The notes under the pieces are model-generated. The model saw nothing but the letters and a program-made list of their open reading frames with translations, was not told the origin of the DNA and did no database searches. The translations under genes and the position numbers were made by a program. A DNA stretch of 64,000 nucleotides from positions 1 to 64,000 of the forward strand of contig CALKVF010000076.1 in the NCBI GenBank assembly GCA_937996535.1. The letters run 5' to 3'. This document shows, piece by piece, positions 1 to 9,004 of this stretch. This DNA is from an uncultured Novosphingobium sp. (GTDB lineage Bacteria > Pseudomonadota > Alphaproteobacteria > Sphingomonadales > Sphingomonadaceae). How positions within the stretch are numbered: position 1 is the first letter of the stretch; each line of letters begins with the position of its first letter.

Positions 1-59
1 GATAGAGCACCAGATTCCTAATCTGGGGGCCATGGGTTCGAATCCCGTCGGGCGCGCCA
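1..59 (+). tRNA. tRNA-Arg(CCT), 5' end outside window
   Basis: The anticodon arm is CCAGA-TTCCTAA-TCTGG, which puts CCT at the anticodon. The T-arm (ATGGG-TTCGAAT-CCCGT) and an encoded CCA at 57-59 follow. The 5' acceptor strand and part of the D-arm lie before base 1. The 3' end is the left attachment site of the genomic island, and the antisense strand is read by the recombinase frame. Confidence 0.93.
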
Positions 60-1575
60 AACTATTTTCCTGCCCTGAAAAGTCATATAACGTCTTGAAA
101 GGAATGGATAAAATGCTGTTTCGAATGCCCCCTTTGGGGTCATATACAAGCTGCTGAGGAAAAGTGAGTCTGAGGGCTAATTTCTTGTCCTCAATGCGAC
201 CATTATTCCAAAGATTCCAAGGACTTGCGAGAAACGCCAAAGCGTTTCGAAAAGTTTCGTCGAAGTCTTTTTTCGGCTGTCCAACATTAGCCATTTTCTC
301 CCTCAAAAGCAGCTTGCTGGATTCGAATTCAGAGATGCGCCGCTCATAAGCGGCGATCACGGTAGGACTTCCAGCGTCAACGATCCGGTCGAGAAGCCCC
401 TCAATTTTCCGGTCAATTTCACCCAGCTCTTTTTCGATCACCTTGCGCGATTGCTCGGCGTTCAAGGTCTGCTTGTTCCAAGCATTGCGGAGTGCAGCCG
501 TCGCGAGATCGATGAGCTGCTTTGCGGGCGTGATCGACTTGAGCATTTCCTCAAATGCATCTTCTACCTTTGCGCGCGCATATGATTTGCCGCGCACGTC
601 GCATTCGCGCTGTCTGCAAAGATAGTAGGGATAGGCCGCACCCATGCGCCCCTTGCTCCAATTCGCTGTCAGCGGATGACCGCAGGACGGGCAGCAGATG
701 TGTCCGCGCAGCGGAAAGTCGCTGCTAACATCGGCGCGGGCTGCACCACGCGCCTTGCCTTTCAAGCGTTCCTGAATCTCGTTGAAGGTTTCAACGTTGA
801 CAAGCGGTTCATGCTTGCCGAGCCGAGGTGAGAGCTTCCAAGACGGGACGAAGACGATGCCCGCATAGAGCGGGTTCGTCAGGATTTGCTTCACGCGCTC
901 GTTTGATACCTTGCCGTTGCGCATCTTCGGCACAGCCGGTTGCATTTCGAGATAGCGCATCACTTCGGCTTGGCTGGCAAACCGTCCGCTCGCATAGCTT
1001 TCAAGTGCATCCTGTATGATGGATGCCAAAGGCTCATTGCGCGTGAGGATTTTTCCGCCGCCCGACCAACGGGCATACTTATATCCCCAAGGCGCTTGAA
1101 ACGTCCAAAAGCCTTGCTGCATACGCGCCGTCATGCGGTTCAGCGTTTGCTCCGCATTTTTTTGGCGTGAATGCTGACTGACACACGCGAGCAGATTCTC
1201 GACTAGCTTGCTGTCGGAGTCTTCACCGAATTCGATGGAGGGCGATTCCAATGTCGCGCCGGTTGCGCCAATTTCCGTGCGGAGTTGCAAATGCGCTTCG
1301 ATCCCGCGCGCAAGGCGCGAGATGTCATCGATCACAACGACGTGAGAATGTTTGCGCGTAGAGCGCAGAAATTTCAGCATCGCGTCCATAGCGGGGCGTC
1401 TGGCAACACTCCCCGACATATCGTCTTTGAACACGTGGACGACTTCATAGCCCTTATGTTCGCAGAACAAGCGGCATCTTTGCTCTTGTGATGATAGGCC
1501 GTCAGTACGCGTCGTTTGCTGAGCAGACGAGACGCGGCAATAGATGACGGCAGTTTTTGGTGGCGCATTTGTCAT
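1..1575 (-). CDS. Large serine recombinase (site-specific integrase), 3' end outside window
   Basis: Serine-family DNA recombinase that would integrate and excise the island. I translated the minus strand from ATG at 1573-1575 and found no stop down to base 1, giving at least 525 codons. The N-terminus has the resolvase signature IYCRVSS, with catalytic Ser at about residue 16. A recombinase domain follows, then a zinc-ribbon segment with a CPSC motif and a later CRQREC near 600-700, then a coiled-coil tail. The last visible codons read antisense through the tRNA-Arg gene (residues such as RPTGFEP), a known artefact of integrases sitting at tRNA sites. The start overlaps the TGA of the upstream small gene (ATGA), so the two are probably co-translated. 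Confidence 0.93.
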   Translation of the reverse strand, partial: MTNAPPKTAVIYCRVSSAQQTTRTDGLSSQEQRCRLFCEHKGYEVVHVFKDDMSGSVARRPAMDAMLKFLRSTRKHSHVVVIDDISRLARGIEAHLQLRTEIGATGATLESPSIEFGEDSDSKLVENLLACVSQHSRQKNAEQTLNRMTARMQQGFWTFQAPWGYKYARWSGGGKILTRNEPLASIIQDALESYASGRFASQAEVMRYLEMQPAVPKMRNGKVSNERVKQILTNPLYAGIVFVPSWKLSPRLGKHEPLVNVETFNEIQERLKGKARGAARADVSSDFPLRGHICCPSCGHPLTANWSKGRMGAAYPYYLCRQRECDVRGKSYARAKVEDAFEEMLKSITPAKQLIDLATAALRNAWNKQTLNAEQSRKVIEKELGEIDRKIEGLLDRIVDAGSPTVIAAYERRISEFESSKLLLREKMANVGQPKKDFDETFRNALAFLASPWNLWNNGRIEDKKLALRLTFPQQLVYDPKGGIRNSILSIPFKTLYDFSGQENSLARPTGFEPMAPRLGIWCSI

Positions 1576-1892
1576 GGCGCAAAATCCCCATTTCTGTTTT
1601 CGGTGATCGCGCCCTCCCGCTCATTCCGTGAGCTGAGGTCAACTGTCATGGCAGTGCCAAGAAGCAATATCTTATCACCTTCACCCCCATTTTGTGAAGG
1701 TCTGATATTGCGATTTTCGATGGCAAGTTGCTCTGGATGCACGCCCCATGCGGCATCGACAAAGGCCTTCATCATGTTGACCACAATGAGAATTGCTTCC
1801 TCTTTCTGCTGGTCAGTCATTCCTTCAATATCAGCGACGAGCGCACGATATTGATCAAACTCAGCAGACGAAATTCCAACAATCTCATTCAT
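1572..1892 (-). CDS. Small protein translationally coupled to the recombinase
   Basis: An acidic protein of about 106 aa with a helical N-terminal half (EFDQYRALVADIEGMTDQQ). Its stop codon overlaps the recombinase ATG by four bases. I place the start at ATG 1890-1892 (MNEIVG). A longer TTG-started frame from 1928 also exists but has no better ribosome site. I do not recognise a domain. From memory, short proteins of this type often precede serine recombinases in alphaproteobacterial islands, so an accessory role such as directionality or control is an inference. No HTH is evident. Confidence 0.7.
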   Translation of the reverse strand: MNEIVGISSAEFDQYRALVADIEGMTDQQKEEAILIVVNMMKAFVDAAWGVHPEQLAIENRNIRPSQNGGEGDKILLLGTAMTVDLSSRNEREGAITENRNGDFAP

Positions 1893-2071
1893 CACAATCA
1901 CCATCACGAACGTGCTTGGCTTACCCAAGCAGCGTGAAAGTGATTTTGGTTTATGGTCGAAACCAACGTGGGGAAAACTGGAATTTCATCATCAGTTTGC
2001 GCCACATTATATTATAATTATACGCATATTTATATCAAAAATGCAACATTATCCGCAGGATTCCGCGCTAT

Positions 2072-2410
2072 TCAGCGTTCAAGGCCGCGATCTTTCCCCA
2101 TCATGCGCTGCGCGACCTTCATAATTTTCGAGCAGCGCAGATAATGATCTTGCTTCACCTGATACTTCGCAGTCTTCCACAACCGATCAGTCGGGTTGTC
2201 ATTTCCGAAGCGCGGCTTGAGTTCCATCGTGTTGCCTTGCTTGGTTATCAGGTCACGATATTTGGTTTGCGTGAGGCTTGGCTCGCTTTCACGAAAGCGT
2301 TTGTCCATCCTTCGCATCGCTTCATCGAGGCGCGCTTGCACATCCGGCGAGCGCACGGATTCTGCCGACGCTCTATTGAAGCGCGGCGCGATGGTTGAGT
2401 TGTCGCTCAT
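2072..2410 (-). CDS. Small basic protein following the coupling protein
   Basis: A protein of about 112 aa, rich in Arg and Lys, with no domain I recognise. Its ATG at 2408-2410 overlaps the TGA of the coupling-protein gene by four bases, so the two are translationally coupled. An upstream in-frame start is possible but would lie inside the coupling gene. The context suggests a role in DNA transfer, for example as a relaxosome or coupling accessory, but nothing in the sequence proves it. A 143-bp gap separates its upstream operon from the recombinase operon's first gene. Confidence 0.72.
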   Translation of the reverse strand: MSDNSTIAPRFNRASAESVRSPDVQARLDEAMRRMDKRFRESEPSLTQTKYRDLITKQGNTMELKPRFGNDNPTDRLWKTAKYQVKQDHYLRCSKIMKVAQRMMGKDRGLER

Positions 2411-3942
2411 TCCGAATTCCCTTTGTGCAGATCGCGCACATCGCGCACTTGATCCTTCCACGGATCGACGGTGAAGTAGGGAACCGCATCGCTGATCAGC
2501 AGATGCGGCATTGATGCAACGCGGATCACTTGCCGCGTGGGGCCAAGTGCGATGACGTCACCAGCTTGCAGCACAGGCCGCTTGTTTTCGGAGAGATTGG
2601 CGTTCGCCGTTTGCACGACGCCGCCCGAATGGCTGACACCATTTTGCAGGATCGTTTTTGTCCCCGACCAGAGTTCGATGTCTTTGAGCAGGTCAGGCTC
2701 CCACACCGATTTCATCGTAATGATACCGACCTGATCCTCAATGTCCTTGACTTGCTCCCGCGACCATTGGCTGGTGAGCGAGTTGCGCCCTTGCGCGAAA
2801 AACCAGTAGCTCACCCCAAGCCCGCGATAGAGCCGAAGTGAACGGAGGATACTGGGAACACGCGGCAGGTTTGCAAATTCATCGACAATGAACGTCGTGC
2901 GCACCGGCCCGCGCGCGGCGGCAATCGTTTCCGTCATCATGCCGATCAACATTGCGACCCATGCCTTCGCGACATCGATGCGATTGGCGGGCAAGATGAT
3001 ATAGATCGTAAGCTTCTCGCGCTTCGCACGCGTCAAATCAAAATCGTGGGATGCGCAGGCATCACCAAGCGATTTTCCCGCCTCGAATGCGTTGAATGCG
3101 GTTGAGGCTTCGCTTCGAATGGCTTCCCATTGCTTTTCGGCAGTCATGCGCATCGAGTCGAACGACATCGCGCGGCGTTCGATGGATTCAATCTCGCAAG
3201 TCGCCATGAGCGAGAATTCCATTTTGAAATGCTCAGCATCGCCATTGCAAAATCGCCATATCTCGGAGAGCGTGCAGGACTCAGGTTTGAAGCGCGCGAG
3301 ATATTCGGCGCGCATCGCAGTAAGCTCGATTGCGCCCTTGCGCGGCCAGTCCGAACCAGTAGGTCGTGAAGGCGCAGGCAGCGCGATTTCACAGATCGCT
3401 TCGGCTTCGCCATCGGGCGAGCCGCCGCTCTGCACCACATCGATCAGCCGATAGAACGGGTTGATTTTGGTATTCGGCAAGCCGTGCAGGCCGTAAGGGT
3501 TGAGATAGATTACCTTTGTGCCGAGCATCTTTTCACGATGCTTGGCTGACGACCACGCCAGCTCTCCATCTTTGACATCGACAACGATCAACGTGCGATC
3601 ACGGCAATGCGCAAGGTTCGGCTGGATCAGCGAAACACCTTTGCCGCCACCCGCACGATTATAGGTGAGGAGTGACTCCTCACCATTGTGAAAGATGAAA
3701 TGCCCGAATTCGCCAAACGCGCCGAGGAACAGCCCGTCGCTTTTCAGCATTCCAGCTTTCTCGCAGTCCTCCAAATTACCAAGCCGCCCGTCGCCAAGAT
3801 CGCCGGACGGCTTTGCATTGCGCATCTCCTCTTCGAGTTCGAGCGCGCGCGTTCGCGCTTCACGCGCATGATCAGCTTCGCTCATTTGTCGGTGGAGCGC
3901 GATGCCGCGCTCCACCATGTTCAGGAAGTTGATTCCTCGCAT
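2407..3942 (-). CDS. VirD4/TraG-family type IV coupling protein
   Basis: ATPase that would recruit the relaxase-DNA complex to a type IV secretion channel. The protein is 511 aa from ATG 3940-3942, with a GAGAGGG ribosome site. A frame extending upstream to 4161 only shadows the preceding gene. An atypical Walker A, RAGGGKGVS, lies at residues 96-104. A Walker B (FIVDEFANLPRV) in the C-terminal half is the typical VirD4 motif, and 'WFFAQGRNSL' matches the TraG sensor region. There is no N-terminal membrane anchor, which VirD4 proteins usually have; the single-span protein encoded immediately upstream could supply it. The downstream neighbour overlaps by four bases. Confidence 0.88.
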   Translation of the reverse strand: MRGINFLNMVERGIALHRQMSEADHAREARTRALELEEEMRNAKPSGDLGDGRLGNLEDCEKAGMLKSDGLFLGAFGEFGHFIFHNGEESLLTYNRAGGGKGVSLIQPNLAHCRDRTLIVVDVKDGELAWSSAKHREKMLGTKVIYLNPYGLHGLPNTKINPFYRLIDVVQSGGSPDGEAEAICEIALPAPSRPTGSDWPRKGAIELTAMRAEYLARFKPESCTLSEIWRFCNGDAEHFKMEFSLMATCEIESIERRAMSFDSMRMTAEKQWEAIRSEASTAFNAFEAGKSLGDACASHDFDLTRAKREKLTIYIILPANRIDVAKAWVAMLIGMMTETIAAARGPVRTTFIVDEFANLPRVPSILRSLRLYRGLGVSYWFFAQGRNSLTSQWSREQVKDIEDQVGIITMKSVWEPDLLKDIELWSGTKTILQNGVSHSGGVVQTANANLSENKRPVLQAGDVIALGPTRQVIRVASMPHLLISDAVPYFTVDPWKDQVRDVRDLHKGNSE

Positions 3943-3943
3943 A

Positions 3944-4699
3944 TCAGTTGCCCTCTCGCGTGAACCGAGGCGGTGGCGGCAACTGAATTGTCGGGATGCT
4001 TTCGAGTTCGCGGCGGATCGCCTCAGCACTCGGAAGCTGATTGACGTAGCGTGACACATCCACATTCGCGGCTTCGACCGCAGTGTTTTCAAGCCGCGTT
4101 GAAGCGGTTTCGCGCTGACGCTGCGCTTCGGCAAGCGCCGCATCGCCCGAGCCAGGGTCAAGAATATTCTGACCTTGGCCGATCAATTCGGCGATGCTGG
4201 CGATGCCAAGGTTCGCACCATTAGCCTGCGCTGACTGTGCCATCTGCCGTTCAGCATAGGCGCCGCGCAAACGGTTAGCAGCATCCACCTGCGTCTGATT
4301 CAGATCATAGGACGCCTTGTAGAACTGAATGATGCCTTCGCTCACGCGGTTGTAGCGAATGTTCTGCTGTTCCACCGCTGCGCGCACCGCATTGGTGTAA
4401 GCATCAAGCTGCGCCTGAATTGCAGCTTCATTCGCTTTCACTTCCCCCGCAACATCGCCGACATATTCGCCGGTGAAATCTTGCGGACGCCAGCCTTCCG
4501 GTGCGAAGCGAACGGCGGCGAAAAATACACTGCCGCAGATTACGACCGTGATCGCAGTTTGAACGGAGCTGGGAATGCGTCGCCGACGGCGCTTCGCCTT
4601 TTCAGCCTGCCCACGCGGAGCAGCGGTAGCGACAATTTCAGTGCCGACCTGTCGAGGGCTGCGATCACCCTCATAATCCATCTTGTATTGAACACTCAT
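3944..4699 (-). CDS. Single-span membrane protein with coiled coil, next to coupling protein
   Basis: 251 aa. The N-terminus is cytoplasmic and very basic (KAKRRRRRIPSS), followed by one membrane segment at about residues 46-66. A long periplasmic, Ala/Gln-rich helical region predicted as coiled coil and a Pro-rich end (LPPPPRF) complete it. A GGAGG ribosome site precedes ATG 4697-4699, and the stop is one base before the coupling-protein start. No family is recognised. Its position suggests that it anchors or docks the soluble coupling protein at the membrane; this is inference. Confidence 0.8.
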   Translation of the reverse strand: MSVQYKMDYEGDRSPRQVGTEIVATAAPRGQAEKAKRRRRRIPSSVQTAITVVICGSVFFAAVRFAPEGWRPQDFTGEYVGDVAGEVKANEAAIQAQLDAYTNAVRAAVEQQNIRYNRVSEGIIQFYKASYDLNQTQVDAANRLRGAYAERQMAQSAQANGANLGIASIAELIGQGQNILDPGSGDAALAEAQRQRETASTRLENTAVEAANVDVSRYVNQLPSAEAIRRELESIPTIQLPPPPRFTREGN

Positions 4700-4777
4700 A
4701 GTGAAGCCTCCATCCGGTGAATTCCGGTGGAGGCTTCACATCATTGATCACACGGCTGAGTGGGGCAAACTCAGTGA

Positions 4778-5212
4778 TCAACGAAGCACATCGTTTGCCG
4801 CTGCCGGATCATACGCGGCAAGTGCGATCCAAAGCAGCTTGATGCGCGCGGCAATTTTCTGCGATGCAGCGAGCTTGCGCGGACGGACACGGCCAGCAAG
4901 AAAATCCCCTGCCCAAGACGCCGAGTAGTCATCGCCGAAAATTCCATCGACATCGACGCGATGCAGATCGATTTCGATGCCATCGTGATCGATCACAACC
5001 GCTTCGCATTGTATGATCCGATCATAGACCCAATCGATCAGACGCCGCCGTGAAACGCGCGGAACGATTCCCGCATATGCAATCGCCAGATTGAATATCG
5101 TATATGTCTCGCGCAGAATATCTGCGCTTGGAACATAGATAATTGACGGACTGCGAGAAGTGATTTCTACATCACAGCAGCAGTTACTATGGAGTGAATT
5201 GCGAATGTGCAT
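4778..5212 (-). CDS. Hypothetical island protein, likely first gene of the coupling operon
   Basis: About 144 aa. ATG at 5210-5212 follows a good GAGGAG ribosome site; a GTG codon directly before it is an alternative. The protein has a mixed central region (DWVYDRIIQCEAVVIDHDG), a Trp-containing motif and an Ala-rich C-terminus, with no recognisable domain, signal peptide or membrane span. The same-strand genes downstream are the membrane protein and coupling protein, so it may belong to the transfer operon. Function unknown. Confidence 0.72.
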   Translation of the reverse strand: MHIRNSLHSNCCCDVEITSRSPSIIYVPSADILRETYTIFNLAIAYAGIVPRVSRRRLIDWVYDRIIQCEAVVIDHDGIEIDLHRVDVDGIFGDDYSASWAGDFLAGRVRPRKLAASQKIAARIKLLWIALAAYDPAAANDVLR

Positions 5213-5441
5213 CACTCGTGCTCCTCATATTAAGTGGGGAGCGGCCGCGCTTGGTTCTGCCAAGCCCTGATCAGTGATTTCTAAATGCCAGATGGGGTAA
5301 TCTCAGTCCTCCGGACTGTATCCGGAGTTTTTCCGGAACTTTCGCACACGACTCCGGAGCGCAGCCGGAATGCCATGCGTAAACGCGCTTCACATTCAGC
5401 GCAGCCGAATCTACGTCTCAGTCAGAAAGAGTGAAGGCGAT

Positions 5442-6629
5442 ATGGATTATAGCGATTTCAGCAAGCTAAGTGGGATTTTGCGGACAGACCTTCGCGAGGC
5501 ACGCAAGGCCAAGTCACCATCGTCCGCCCGCCTGTTTCAAATGATCCAATCCTTTCAGGATTATTCGGCGCGCGAGCGACCGTTGACATACAAGTCCTTT
5601 GTCGATTTCGCAGAAGAGCATCACGGCGACTACAAAGTTGCCTTCCATTCCGACAAGGAAATTGCCCGCGCACAGGTTGGCCGAAAGTGCGAGGATGCAA
5701 AGAAATCACATGCAGGTGATTTCGTCGCGTTGATGCTTTTTTATCAATGGACGCGAACGCGAAGCCAGTTCGAAGAGTTCATGGAAGGCGCGCGCGAGCT
5801 CGATCCATTCGTCGCGTATTTTCTCAAAGGCGGCAAAGGGCGAGAGAACGCATCGAAGCGCGGCGTAATGAAGCGGATCGACATCAATTCGCGCGTGCCG
5901 ATCAATCTCATTGACTGGGAGATCGCCAACCGGCGCGTTGAGCAGGAAAAGAAGGAGCGGACGAACAAGATCAGCTTCTACAATCTTTTCATCGACTCCG
6001 TGCCGGATCAGGCGATGTATTTTGACGGCCTTACGCACCTCAGCGTTTGCTCAACGCTTGTCACAACCGTCGAGCCGTTCGGCGCGCTCAAAAATTTGCA
6101 GGTGCTGGATTGCAGCTACATTCAGCTCGACAGCCTGAACGGACTTAGCGTCAGCAATCTTGAACAGCTCTTTTGCGGCGTCACGAATGTCGAAGACATC
6201 GCGATCCTCAAGGACGCCCAAAAGCTGAAGCGACTTTACATGGGCAGCACATACATCGCTGATTTGTCGCCGTTGCGGAATTGCCCTGAGCTGGAATTCC
6301 TGAGCTGCGAAGATACGAACGTGTCATCGCTCGATGGCTTGGAGAATTGCACGAAGCTCAACTATGTCGATTGCTCTGACACCGGCATTCGGAATCTTGA
6401 TCCGATTGCCGCCCTTCCCAATCTCGAAGACGTGATTTTCAACGGATGTCATATCGACGCATCGCTCGAACGATTGTGCAGCCTGCCATCTTTGAAGAAG
6501 CTGATTTTCTTCCAAGGCACTGCCGAAGGCATCCCCGCCGACGTTCTAAGTCGCGAGTCCTACGAGAATTGCCTTTCACGTCTGCGTGAATTTTACCGCC
6601 AGCGACGGAAACTTGAGGGCAGCGTTTGA
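5442..6629 (+). CDS. Leucine-rich-repeat protein, island cargo
   Basis: 395 aa from ATG 5442, preceded by GAAGGCG; an earlier in-frame ATG at 5370 lacks a ribosome site. Residues 1-170 are a charged helical region without a known domain. The rest consists of about six or seven repeats of 20-22 residues on the pattern LxxLxCxxTxVxxLxxL, rich in Cys and Asp/Thr, typical of a short internalin-like LRR solenoid. There is no signal peptide or membrane span, so it is probably cytoplasmic. It stands alone between the transfer genes and the next cargo. LRR proteins bind proteins, and a sensor or decoy role is a guess. Confidence 0.85.
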   Translation: MDYSDFSKLSGILRTDLREARKAKSPSSARLFQMIQSFQDYSARERPLTYKSFVDFAEEHHGDYKVAFHSDKEIARAQVGRKCEDAKKSHAGDFVALMLFYQWTRTRSQFEEFMEGARELDPFVAYFLKGGKGRENASKRGVMKRIDINSRVPINLIDWEIANRRVEQEKKERTNKISFYNLFIDSVPDQAMYFDGLTHLSVCSTLVTTVEPFGALKNLQVLDCSYIQLDSLNGLSVSNLEQLFCGVTNVEDIAILKDAQKLKRLYMGSTYIADLSPLRNCPELEFLSCEDTNVSSLDGLENCTKLNYVDCSDTGIRNLDPIAALPNLEDVIFNGCHIDASLERLCSLPSLKKLIFFQGTAEGIPADVLSRESYENCLSRLREFYRQRRKLEGSV

Positions 6630-6878
6630 CGGTTGCGATAGCGGCATTGTTATCGTCTCGCCCTGATCCATCCTTCGCTTGATTATGCGAGAGCACAATT
6701 GCGAGCTGAATTGTTCCGACCCTTGCACCCGTCCGCTTCGCTAATGCCCGCAAGCCCCAGCCCGCACCACTCAGGCGAAGCCTGACCGTGTAGGGGCATT
6801 GCTGGCGCAAATCGGCGTGTGCCGCCGGTCTCCATCAGCCGCGCGAATTGTCGTGCGGCATAACAAAAGGAGACCATC

Positions 6879-7262
6879 ATGGGACTTGATATGTATGCCT
6901 ACACTTTACCGAAGGACGCTGCGCGCCCGCCTGTCGATTTCGACATCGACAACATTCCAGACTGGGAACGACGCAATCTGCACTACTGGCGCAAGCATCC
7001 AAACTTGCACGGCTGGATGGCTGGACTCTATTTCGAAAAAGGCGGTGAGAATCCTGATTTCAACTGCAACACCGTTGAGATCACGCAAAGCGATCTCGAC
7101 GCACTTGAACGTGTCGTCGTCGCGAATGAGCTTCCCGATACATCGGGATTTTTCTTCGGCGCAACGACTGGCGAAGAACGCGAGGATGATTTGCAATTCA
7201 TCAAAAAGGCTCGTGAGGAACTCGCACAAGGCCGCACGATTGCCTACTACGCATGGTGGTGA
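6879..7262 (+). CDS. Conserved MGLDMY-type small protein
   Basis: 127 aa, with an AAAGGAGACC ribosome site directly upstream. It begins MGLDMYAYTLPKD, the hallmark of a conserved hypothetical family that I have seen in phages and plasmids of alphaproteobacteria, where its function is unknown. It is rich in Trp and aromatics in the middle (LHYWRKHPNLHGWMAGLYF) and ends in AWW. It is a monocistronic island gene with a long leader (6630-6878) that contains small inverted repeats, and a strong hairpin follows the stop. Confidence 0.85.
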   Translation: MGLDMYAYTLPKDAARPPVDFDIDNIPDWERRNLHYWRKHPNLHGWMAGLYFEKGGENPDFNCNTVEITQSDLDALERVVVANELPDTSGFFFGATTGEEREDDLQFIKKAREELAQGRTIAYYAWW

Positions 7263-7269
7263 CACCAAA

Positions 7270-7299
7270 ACGCGAGGCGATGTCACCATCGCCTCGCGT
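7270..7299. terminator. Perfect 13-bp hairpin after the MGLDMY gene
   Basis: ACGCGAGGCGATG, loop TCAC, CATCGCCTCGCGT. The stem is perfect and lies 8 bp after the stop codon, between two convergent genes, so it may stop transcription from both sides. No U-tract follows. Confidence 0.75.
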
Positions 7300-7319
7300 C
7301 ATTTGCTCCATCATCGCCT

Positions 7320-8450
7320 TCATTCCTTTGGCTTTGGTTTTCGCCGCGCTACAGGACGCCGCTTGCGGGTTGGCGCAGGCTGCGGCTCAGGCGTCTCTTG
7401 CAGTGCCATGCCGCGCTCCATGATCGACATTCCGAGCAATATACCGCCGAGCGGGATCATCTCGATCAGCGCGCCGATGGCGAGTGCTCCCATTGTCGCG
7501 TCGGGATACAGTCCAAGATAGGCGATATTTGAGACGACTGGCAGGCTTGGCAGCGGCTGGGTCTTGAGTGCAGCGATGTCATCCAGCTCTTCGATCAGGG
7601 CATCGGCCAGCCCGTCAAAATTCTGCGTGATCGCATTGGCCGCGCTTGCAGGCAGACCGGCTGCATTCCAATCCTTGCGGATCGCATCCGACACGGCCTG
7701 CATTGCTTCGACAGCGAGAACATCATTCACGCCGCGCATGATGCGCTGCCATTCATCGACAGCTTTGCGCACGGCGACCATTTTGGCGCGTCGATCAATG
7801 TCACTATCGACCACGCGGCGCATATCGATCAGCACGCGATCAGCGCGAGCAAACGACCGCGCCAAGTGCGCGCGGCTGGAAAACACAGCATCGCGCGCGG
7901 TTGAACATCCGCTCGCTATGTTGGCGAGTGTAATGGCAACACGGCCAACATCGCCGCCTTCGCGGCTAAATGCGCCGGTTGCAGATTCTTGCCCGCTCAT
8001 GGCGGTTGCGACATCAATGCAATCGGTCAGAGCGGGAACATTATTCTGAATAGTTGAGGCAGCGTGCCGCCGCGATTCAGTAGCCGATTTCATATCCGTG
8101 ATAACGTGTTCGATATGTGCGCGCTCACCAGCGGGTGCAGCGAGAACCGATGCCGCAGCACTCGCAAGCACAAGGGCGAGTGCGGCATAGGCGGCAACGA
8201 AAGCAGCCTTTGCCTTGCGACGTTGCTCCGGCGGCAGCGATGGAATGTGACGAAGCGCGATGTAGGTGCAGACGCTGAGTCCGACCGCAATCGCAATCAC
8301 AGACAGCGCCGTTTCAAACCACGCGAGCGGCGTCATGCCGCCCGACGATGAAACGAGGTCAGCAATCCATACGCCTGCAAGACAGGCGGAGATGGAGTGC
8401 ATGATCACATTGGCAGACATGAGTCCGCTAATATTTGGTAGCTTTGACAT
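7320..8450 (-). CDS. Multi-span membrane protein of unknown function
   Basis: 376 aa from ATG 8448-8450 with an AAAGGAAA ribosome site. The in-frame extension to 8774 looks non-coding. Three hydrophobic helices occur in the first ~110 residues (about 14-33, 43-66, 82-105). A soluble region of about 190 residues rich in Ala/Arg helices follows, then one more hydrophobic stretch near residue 320-345 and a very basic tail (RKRRPVARRKPKPKE). I do not recognise the family. It could be a conjugation or envelope-stress protein of the island, but no partner gene is adjacent. Confidence 0.75.
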   Translation of the reverse strand: MSKLPNISGLMSANVIMHSISACLAGVWIADLVSSSGGMTPLAWFETALSVIAIAVGLSVCTYIALRHIPSLPPEQRRKAKAAFVAAYAALALVLASAAASVLAAPAGERAHIEHVITDMKSATESRRHAASTIQNNVPALTDCIDVATAMSGQESATGAFSREGGDVGRVAITLANIASGCSTARDAVFSSRAHLARSFARADRVLIDMRRVVDSDIDRRAKMVAVRKAVDEWQRIMRGVNDVLAVEAMQAVSDAIRKDWNAAGLPASAANAITQNFDGLADALIEELDDIAALKTQPLPSLPVVSNIAYLGLYPDATMGALAIGALIEMIPLGGILLGMSIMERGMALQETPEPQPAPTRKRRPVARRKPKPKE

Positions 8451-8636
8451 GGCGGTTTTCCTTTCCCGCCGAGTTTTGTTACCAACCAAAAACCGAAGTG
8501 GGGCAAAGTCGAGCGAAGGCACACAATTTCGTGCCGAGCCAACTATCCAACTTGTCGGTTCTACCGACTCCGCAATAGCCAGATTACGCGATAGCGTGAT
8601 CCGCAAGGTGTCGATGGTACTACCATCGCGACCTTG

Positions 8637-8665
8637 AAAAGGGGGACGCTGCCGCTCCCCCGTTT
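8637..8665. terminator. Bidirectional terminator-like hairpin
   Basis: AAAA-GGGGGA-cgctgccgc-TCCCCC-g-TTTT. The A-tract, GC stem and T-tract could terminate on both strands. No intact gene ends here, so it may mark the end of a lost gene. Confidence 0.55.
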
Positions 8666-9004
8666 TATCCCCCACGCCGCTGGCACACTTCAAATCCCCA
8701 TGCCTTCCGAGATCTGCGTTGCAGATTGCGGCAGGGGTTGAATGTGCCAGTGCAACGTATGGCCGTTGCATCACCAGTCAGGCGGAGCGTTCCAGCTCCC
8801 CCGACACCCCCATGATGAAGGGAGCTTGCGCGCTCCCCTCAACCCCATCGCCCAACCCTATGCGGATTGGATGCACACCATCGCATTCGTCCGATGGATC
8901 ACGAGCAGGGGCGTGCCTGCCCCTTGCAACCCAGCCCGAGGATGATTTCGGCTTTCACGGCTGTTGATTGCTCAGTTTCCGAGCAACTTTCCCCTTGGCG
9001 AATT

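Noticed and set aside
8719..8967. Plus-strand 82-codon frame in the hairpin region.
   Set aside because: Composition (Ser, Pro, Cys) and repeated hairpins argue for non-coding DNA; no ribosome site.
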